A DNA stretch of 10,003 bases from Bog-159 sp050011755 (GTDB taxonomy: Bacteria; Acidobacteriota; Terriglobia; Bryobacterales; Bryobacteraceae), in assembly GCA_050011755.1 (NCBI GenBank), contig JBEKIM010000252.1:1-10003 (forward strand), given 5' to 3'. The position numbers and the translations under genes were made by a program. Position 1 is the stretch's first letter. Every line of letters begins with the position of its first letter. The notes below the pieces were generated by a model. That model ran no database searches, was not told the origin of the DNA, and worked only from the letters and a program-made list of their open reading frames with translations. Below are positions 6,491-10,003 of this stretch, piece after piece.

Positions 6491-6520
6491 TGCGGGAACC
6501 CAAAATGCGGTATCCCGCAT
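6491..6520 (+). other. Two overlapping alternative hairpins before the cupredoxin gene
   Basis: TGCGGGA (6491-6497) pairs perfectly with TCCCGCA (6513-6519) across 15 bases. ATGCGG (6505-6510) pairs perfectly with CCGCAT (6515-6520) across a 4-base loop. The two stems use the same 3' arm and cannot form together. They begin eight bases after the cytochrome c stop and end six bases before the AAGGAG ribosome site (6527-6532). No T-tract follows, so a simple terminator is unlikely; message processing, stability or translation control are possible. Confidence 0.5.
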
Positions 6521-6543
6521 CCATACAAGGAGCTTATTCGACA

Positions 6544-7242
6544 ATGACGAAACGTTTGATTACGGGTGGAGCGTTTTTCGCTCTCCTCCTGGCCCCCGCG
6601 TCCATTGCTGCCACCGTCACTGGAAAGGTCTTTTTTTCCGGTCCCAAGCCCGTGGTGAGGAACATTGACATGTCGGCCAATCCGGCCTGCCAGCGGGCGC
6701 ATTCCACGCCGCAAAAGACCGAGACGGCGGTGCTCAACAGCAACGGCACGTTGAAATATACCCTGGTGTGGATCAAGTCCGGCCTGCCGGCCAAGGCATG
6801 GCCTACGCCCGCGGCGCACGCCACGATCGAGCAGAAGGGCTGCATGTATACGCCGCACGTACTGGCCGTAATGACCAATCAGGCCATCGACATCAAGAAC
6901 GACGATCCCACCAACCACAACATCCATCCGCTGCCCAAGATCAACCAGGAATGGAACGAGTCGCAGCCGCCCAAGGGCGACATCAAGACCAAGAGCTTCC
7001 CGCGCGAGGAAGTGATGATTCCGGTGAAATGCAACGTGCATCCCTGGATGCGCGCGTATATCGCCGTAGTCCACGATCCGTTTTTCGCCGTGACAGGCGA
7101 CGACGGGACGTTTACAATAAAAGATCTGCCTGCGGGGACGTATACCTTGGAAGCGTTCCATGAAACGTACGGCGCCGTGGACCAGCAGATCACGGTAGGC
7201 GCGAACGACAGCAAGACCGTTGACCTGACGTATAAGAAATGA
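6544..7242 (+). CDS. Secreted type-1-copper (cupredoxin-like) protein with regulatory-type beta domain
   Basis: The product has 232 residues and a signal peptide ('MTKRLITGGAFFALLLAPASIAA', cleavage near 22-23). I chose the ATG at 6544 because it opens this signal and follows AAGGAG (6527-6532, spacing 11); upstream GTG (6490) and ATG (6505) would add a non-signal extension. The copper site matches amicyanin: H125 in 'NHNIHP', then C163-N-V-H166-P-W-M169, the C-x2-H-x2-M pattern, with 38 residues between the first His and the Cys. H128 is an alternative ligand. C49 and C100 are two more Cys in the N-terminal part. The C-terminal 'DDGTFTIKDLPAGTYTLEAFHETYG' is typical of carboxypeptidase-regulatory-like beta-sandwich domains, and 'ATVTGKVFFSG' at the mature N-terminus looks like the first strand of the same fold, as though the copper domain is inserted in it. 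By position it could carry electrons between the octahaem cytochrome and a terminal oxidase; this is inference. Confidence 0.82.
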   Translation: MTKRLITGGAFFALLLAPASIAATVTGKVFFSGPKPVVRNIDMSANPACQRAHSTPQKTETAVLNSNGTLKYTLVWIKSGLPAKAWPTPAAHATIEQKGCMYTPHVLAVMTNQAIDIKNDDPTNHNIHPLPKINQEWNESQPPKGDIKTKSFPREEVMIPVKCNVHPWMRAYIAVVHDPFFAVTGDDGTFTIKDLPAGTYTLEAFHETYGAVDQQITVGANDSKTVDLTYKK

Positions 7243-7262
7243 TCGGTTCGATCCAGAATAGG

Positions 7263-7299
7263 AGGGCGGCCAATCCCGCCACACACGATTGCCCGCCCT
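7263..7299 (+). other. Inverted repeat with competing pairings before ctaB
   Basis: AGGGCGG (7263-7269) pairs perfectly with CCGCCCT (7293-7299), 23-base loop. Its GGCGG (7265-7269) also pairs with CCGCC (7276-7280), 6-base loop. Only one can form at a time. The element fills most of the 64-base gap ahead of ctaB, and no T-tract follows. It could be a dispersed intergenic repeat or an RNA element at a segment boundary. Confidence 0.45.
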
Positions 7300-7306
7300 A
7301 CGAATA

Positions 7307-8185
7307 ATGAAAGACTATATCGAGCTCACCAAGCCGCGTATCACCTGGCTCATCCTGATGAGCACGGGCATCGGCTACTTCTTCGGGCTGCCGAAAGCCG
7401 GAAGCTGGTGGGCTTTTGCTTCGGGGATCCCGTGGTGGGGTCTGCTGCACACCATTCTCGGCACCGGACTGATCGCGTCGGGCACCGCGGCCCTGAACCA
7501 GTGGTACGAGCGCGAAGCCGATTGCCGCATGCGGCGCACTTCGGATCGTCCCATCCCCTCGGGCCGCGTCGCACCCTCGCGGGCGCTGGTCTTCGCCATC
7601 GCGCTTTCGCTCGCCGGATTTGCGGACCTCTGGCTAGGCGTCAATCCCCTGGCCGCGCTGTTGGGTCTCTTTACTTTGCTGAGCTACCTGTTCCTATACA
7701 CGCCCCTGAAACGCCGGTCCTGGCTTTCGACTACCATCGGCGCGTTCCCGGGAGCCATGCCGCCCATGATCGGCTTCGCCGCGGCGCACGGATCCATCAC
7801 CAACGAAGCGTGGGTGCTATTCGCCATCCTGTTCCTCTGGCAGTTCCCGCACTTCTACTCGATCGCTTGGATGTACCGCGAAGACTATGCGCGCGCGGGT
7901 ATCCGCATGCTCCCCGTAGTGGAGCCCGATGGCCGGTCCACCGCGCGCCAGATCGTGCTTTACGGCTTGGCCCTGATACCCGTCAGCCTGGTTCCCAGCA
8001 TCCTGGGCATGTCCGGGCGCATCTATTTGATAGGCGCCCTGTTGCTGGGTCTCTATTTCCTGTATTCGGGAGTGCGCGTGGCGCTGGACCGCACCATATT
8101 GCGCGCGCGAAATGTTTTGATGGTTTCAGTCTTTTACCTGCCGCTGATCTATGGGCTGATGCTGTTGGATAGACCGGGATTGTGA
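7307..8185 (+). CDS. ctaB: Protohaem IX farnesyltransferase (haem O synthase)
   Basis: A 292-residue UbiA-family membrane enzyme that adds a farnesyl group to haem B to make haem O, the precursor of haem A in cytochrome oxidases. The first conserved loop carries N64-x3-E68-x3-D72-x2-M75-x-R77-T78-x2-RP, which binds the diphosphate via magnesium. The second loop has 'MYREDYARAGIRMLP' (about 189-202, D193). 'YTPLKRRSWLSTTIGAFPGAMPPMIG' (131-156) is the usual strongly conserved stretch between them. About nine membrane segments are evident and the length is normal for the family. The start is ATG at 7307, giving 'MKDYIELTKPRITWLI', the standard CtaB N-terminus; the upstream TTG (7289) would add six unconserved residues. 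No clear ribosome site precedes it. The end overlaps the ABC ATPase start by four bases (GTGA). It links this cluster to assembly of a haem-copper oxidase. cyoE is the name used in quinol oxidase operons. Confidence 0.95.
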   Translation: MKDYIELTKPRITWLILMSTGIGYFFGLPKAGSWWAFASGIPWWGLLHTILGTGLIASGTAALNQWYEREADCRMRRTSDRPIPSGRVAPSRALVFAIALSLAGFADLWLGVNPLAALLGLFTLLSYLFLYTPLKRRSWLSTTIGAFPGAMPPMIGFAAAHGSITNEAWVLFAILFLWQFPHFYSIAWMYREDYARAGIRMLPVVEPDGRSTARQIVLYGLALIPVSLVPSILGMSGRIYLIGALLLGLYFLYSGVRVALDRTILRARNVLMVSVFYLPLIYGLMLLDRPGL

Positions 8186-9096
8186 TTCTCGCCGAGAACC
8201 TGAGTCATCAGTACGGATCTCGCCTGGCGCTTTCGAATGTCAATTTCGAAGTCAAGGCGGGTGAGATCTTCGGCCTGCTAGGGCCCAACGGGGGCGGCAA
8301 GTCCACTCTCTTCCGTATCCTCTCCACCATGATGGTGCCGACCGGCGGCCGCGCCGAAGTGGCCGGCCATGACGTGGCGCGCGATCCCGCCGCCGTACGC
8401 CGCGGCATCGGCGTGGTCTTCCAGACGCAGAGTCTGGACAAAGCCCTGACCGTCGCGGAAAACCTGCGCAGCCAGGGCCACCTGCACGGCCTCTCCGGCC
8501 CCAAGTTGCGCGACCGCATGCAGCAGGTGATGGACCGGCTAGGCCTGACGGACAGGCGTAACGACATCGTGGAGACGCTCTCCGGCGGATTGAAGCGCCG
8601 CGTCGAGATCGCCAAGGGATTGCTGCATCGCCCGGTGGTGTTGTTGATGGACGAGGCATCCACGGGCCTCGACCCGGGCGCGCGCCGCGAATTGTGGCAG
8701 TACGTCGAAGAACTCCGCAGCCGCGAAGGCGTGACCATATTGCTGACGACCCACCTCCTGGATGAAGCCGACCGCTGCGACAGGCTCGCCCTGCTGCACC
8801 AGGGCCGTGTAGTGGCCGAGGGGACTCCGGCGCATCTGCGCTCGCGTATCGGCGGAGATGTGGTGGTGCTGGAACCCGCGGGAACCGAAGCGGCGGCCCT
8901 GGCCCAACGGATCGAGACCCGCTTCGGCCTGAAGCCGTCGGTGATGGATGGCGTGCTCCGCGTGGAGATCGCTAATGGGCATCGCTTCATCACGGAAGTG
9001 GTGGAGGCTTTCCCCGGCGCGATCGATTCGGTCGGGCTACATAAGCCGACTTTGGAGGATGTGTTCGTGCGCGAGACGGGAGCTTTGATTGAGTAA
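8182..9096 (+). CDS. ABC-2 type transporter ATPase in the oxidase-assembly block
   Basis: A 304-residue cytoplasmic ATPase that powers the membrane subunit encoded next. Motifs in order: Walker A 'GPNGGGKST' (34-42, K40), Q-loop Q81, signature 'LSGG' (133-136), Walker B 'VLLMDE' (153-158, catalytic E158), D-loop 'STGLDP' (160-165) and switch H191. All catalytic residues are present; 'DEAST' replaces the common 'DEPT'. The closing 'PTLEDVFVRETG' is the usual C-terminus of the DrrA/NatA/CcmA group that pairs with ABC-2 permeases. The GTG at 8182 overlaps the ctaB stop (GTGA), and the end overlaps the permease start by eight bases, so ctaB, ATPase and permease are likely translated together. Cargo is not shown by the sequence. 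A role in oxidase biogenesis is inferred from position between haem O synthase and SCO; it is not diagnostic of CcmA. Confidence 0.9.
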   Translation: MILAENLSHQYGSRLALSNVNFEVKAGEIFGLLGPNGGGKSTLFRILSTMMVPTGGRAEVAGHDVARDPAAVRRGIGVVFQTQSLDKALTVAENLRSQGHLHGLSGPKLRDRMQQVMDRLGLTDRRNDIVETLSGGLKRRVEIAKGLLHRPVVLLMDEASTGLDPGARRELWQYVEELRSREGVTILLTTHLLDEADRCDRLALLHQGRVVAEGTPAHLRSRIGGDVVVLEPAGTEAAALAQRIETRFGLKPSVMDGVLRVEIANGHRFITEVVEAFPGAIDSVGLHKPTLEDVFVRETGALIE

Positions 9097-9829
9097 TTTC
9101 TGGTTGCCGGTGGTGACGCTTTGGCAGCGCGAATTAGTGCGCTTCTGGAGACAGAAGAGCCGCGTGCTGGGCGTGGTCGCCTCCCCGCTGGTTTTCTGGT
9201 TGCTGATCGGCTCCGGTTCCGGCGATTTGGGCCGCTTCTACGCCGGCGCGCTGGTGTTGACCGTGCTTTTCTCCGCCATTTTCTCCACCATTTCGATCAT
9301 CGAGGATCGCCGCGAAGGATTTCTGCTTTCTATGCTGGTATCGCCCGCGTCCCGCACCAGCATGGTGCTGGGCAAGATTCTGGGCTCTGCCACGCTGGCC
9401 TGGATTCAGGGCCTCATCTTCCTGGCCTTCGCGCCGCTGGCGGGCGTGTCTATCGGCATTGCGGACATTCTTGCGGTCGTCGGCGCCATATTCCTGATAT
9501 CCTTCACGCTGACCGGCCTCGGCTTCGTGATTGCCTGGCGCATGTCTTCCACCGCCGGTTTCCATGCCATCATGAACCTGTTATTGGTCCCCATGTGGAT
9601 GGTTTCCGGTTCGCTGTTTCCCATGGCTACCGCGCATGGCTGGATCAAGGTGGTCATGTGGGTGAATCCGCTGACTTACTCCATCTCGCTGCTGAACAGC
9701 TTGTTAAAGCTCAGTTCCGGGGCGCCCGGAGTGGCAGTCAGCCTTCTGGTCACCGCCTGTTTCGGATTGGTTCTGCTGCTGGCTTCCGGCGCGGTCGCCA
9801 ACCGGAAAAGCCTCGTCAGCAACGCATGA
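9089..9829 (+). CDS. ABC-2 type transporter permease
   Basis: A 246-residue membrane protein of the ABC-2 family, the partner of the ATPase encoded immediately upstream. About six hydrophobic segments are visible (roughly 27-41, 52-70, 98-118, 125-149, 160-177, 217-236). The family's cytoplasmic coupling stretch 'IEDRREGFLLSMLVSPASRTSMVLGKILG' (71-99) and the late 'SGSLFPMATAHGWIKVVMWVNPLTY' (173-197) are intact. The start is TTG at 9089, with GGGAG (9078-9082) at spacing 6, eight bases inside the ATPase gene. The end overlaps the SCO gene by four bases (ATGA). DrrB, NodJ and NosY-like exporters share this fold. The substrate is unknown; haem, copper-related factors or lipids are all conceivable, and nothing in the sequence decides. 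Confidence 0.88.
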   Translation: MSNFWLPVVTLWQRELVRFWRQKSRVLGVVASPLVFWLLIGSGSGDLGRFYAGALVLTVLFSAIFSTISIIEDRREGFLLSMLVSPASRTSMVLGKILGSATLAWIQGLIFLAFAPLAGVSIGIADILAVVGAIFLISFTLTGLGFVIAWRMSSTAGFHAIMNLLLVPMWMVSGSLFPMATAHGWIKVVMWVNPLTYSISLLNSLLKLSSGAPGVAVSLLVTACFGLVLLLASGAVANRKSLVSNA

Positions 9830-10003
9830 AACCGTATTTCCTATTGCTGCTGCCGATCGCTCTCGCGGGCTGCCGCCAGGAAGCGCCTCTTCCGGTCTAC
9901 TGGCAGATCCCGGAATTCCATTTGATCTCGCAGTCCGGCCAGCCCTTCGACAGCAAATCCCTGCAGGGCAGCGTCTGGGTGGCCGATTTTATCTACACCA
10001 CAT
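9826..10003 (+). CDS. SCO1/SenC-type copper chaperone lipoprotein, N-terminal part (cut by window edge)
   Basis: Only the first 59 residues lie in the window. The start is ATG at 9826, overlapping the permease stop (ATGA). Residues 1-16 form a lipoprotein signal ending L-A-G-C16. The mature part opens with 'WQIPEFHLISQSGQPFDSKSLQGSVWVADFIYTT', the thioredoxin-fold entry of SCO proteins: F-x-L-x4-G-x-P, then a conserved 'L-x-G-x-V-W-V-A-D-F-I-Y-T-T'. In this family the next residues are the copper-binding CxxxC pair; the window ends just before them, so copper ligation cannot be confirmed. SCO proteins deliver copper to the CuA site of cytochrome oxidase subunit II or act as thiol reductases for it. 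Position after ctaB fits oxidase assembly. Confidence 0.85.
   Translation, partial: MKPYFLLLLPIALAGCRQEAPLPVYWQIPEFHLISQSGQPFDSKSLQGSVWVADFIYTT

Noticed and set aside
6490..6543. GTG start at 6490 (or ATG at 6505) for the cupredoxin
   Set aside because: The added residues do not look like a signal peptide and cover the hairpins; the ATG at 6544 starts a standard signal after AAGGAG.
7289..7306. TTG start for ctaB
   Set aside because: It would add six residues before the conserved CtaB N-terminus, has no ribosome site and lies inside the inverted repeat.
8182..9829. Assignment of the ABC pair as CcmA/CcmB cytochrome c maturation factors
   Set aside because: The ATPase matches the general DrrA/NatA/CcmA group, but no other ccm genes are present and the permease has no CcmB-specific feature I can identify.

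Overview
The window is about 10 kb of GC-rich bacterial DNA. The gene set and protein style point to an acidobacterium, perhaps of the Solibacter/Bryobacter type: a split cytochrome b, a long multihaem cytochrome c, an 'ATVTGKV'-type cupredoxin and a haem O synthase/ABC/SCO assembly block. That placement is inferred from gene content; no marker gene is present to prove it.

Layout. At the left edge (1-448, minus strand) is the N-terminal part of a lipoprotein resembling amidohydrolases. A gene-free stretch (449-800) follows; it holds a plausible promoter and several small hairpins. From 801 to the right edge every gene is on the plus strand, probably as one long transcription unit or two adjacent ones: Rieske iron-sulfur protein (801-1409); cytochrome b N-terminal half with four haem-ligating His (1418-2362); cytochrome b C-terminal half with the quinol-site region (2459-3394); a 1030-residue membrane-anchored cytochrome c with eight CXXCH motifs (3391-6483); a secreted type-1-copper-like protein (6544-7242); haem O synthase CtaB (7307-8185); an ABC-2 ATPase and permease (8182-9096, 9089-9829); and the start of an SCO1/SenC-type lipoprotein (9826 to the edge).

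How the genes work together (inference from families and order). The first four genes look like a quinol:electron-acceptor oxidoreductase of the bc1/b6f superfamily in which an octahaem cytochrome takes the place of cytochrome c1 or f. The cupredoxin could carry electrons onward. CtaB (haem O, precursor of haem A) and SCO (copper delivery to the CuA site) serve assembly of a haem-copper oxidase whose structural genes would lie beyond the right edge. The ABC transporter between them probably belongs to the same assembly task, but its cargo is unknown.

Points worth a second look: a b6-type split cytochrome b that lacks the Cys used for the extra covalent haem and lacks the Glu of PEWY; a large coiled-coil region before the first haem of the octahaem protein; a heptad-repeat, G-quadruplex-capable inverted element between the two cytochrome b halves; and inverted repeats at exactly those junctions where genes do not overlap or abut, including two with mutually exclusive pairings. 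No tRNA, rRNA, CRISPR array, insertion sequence or phage gene was seen.
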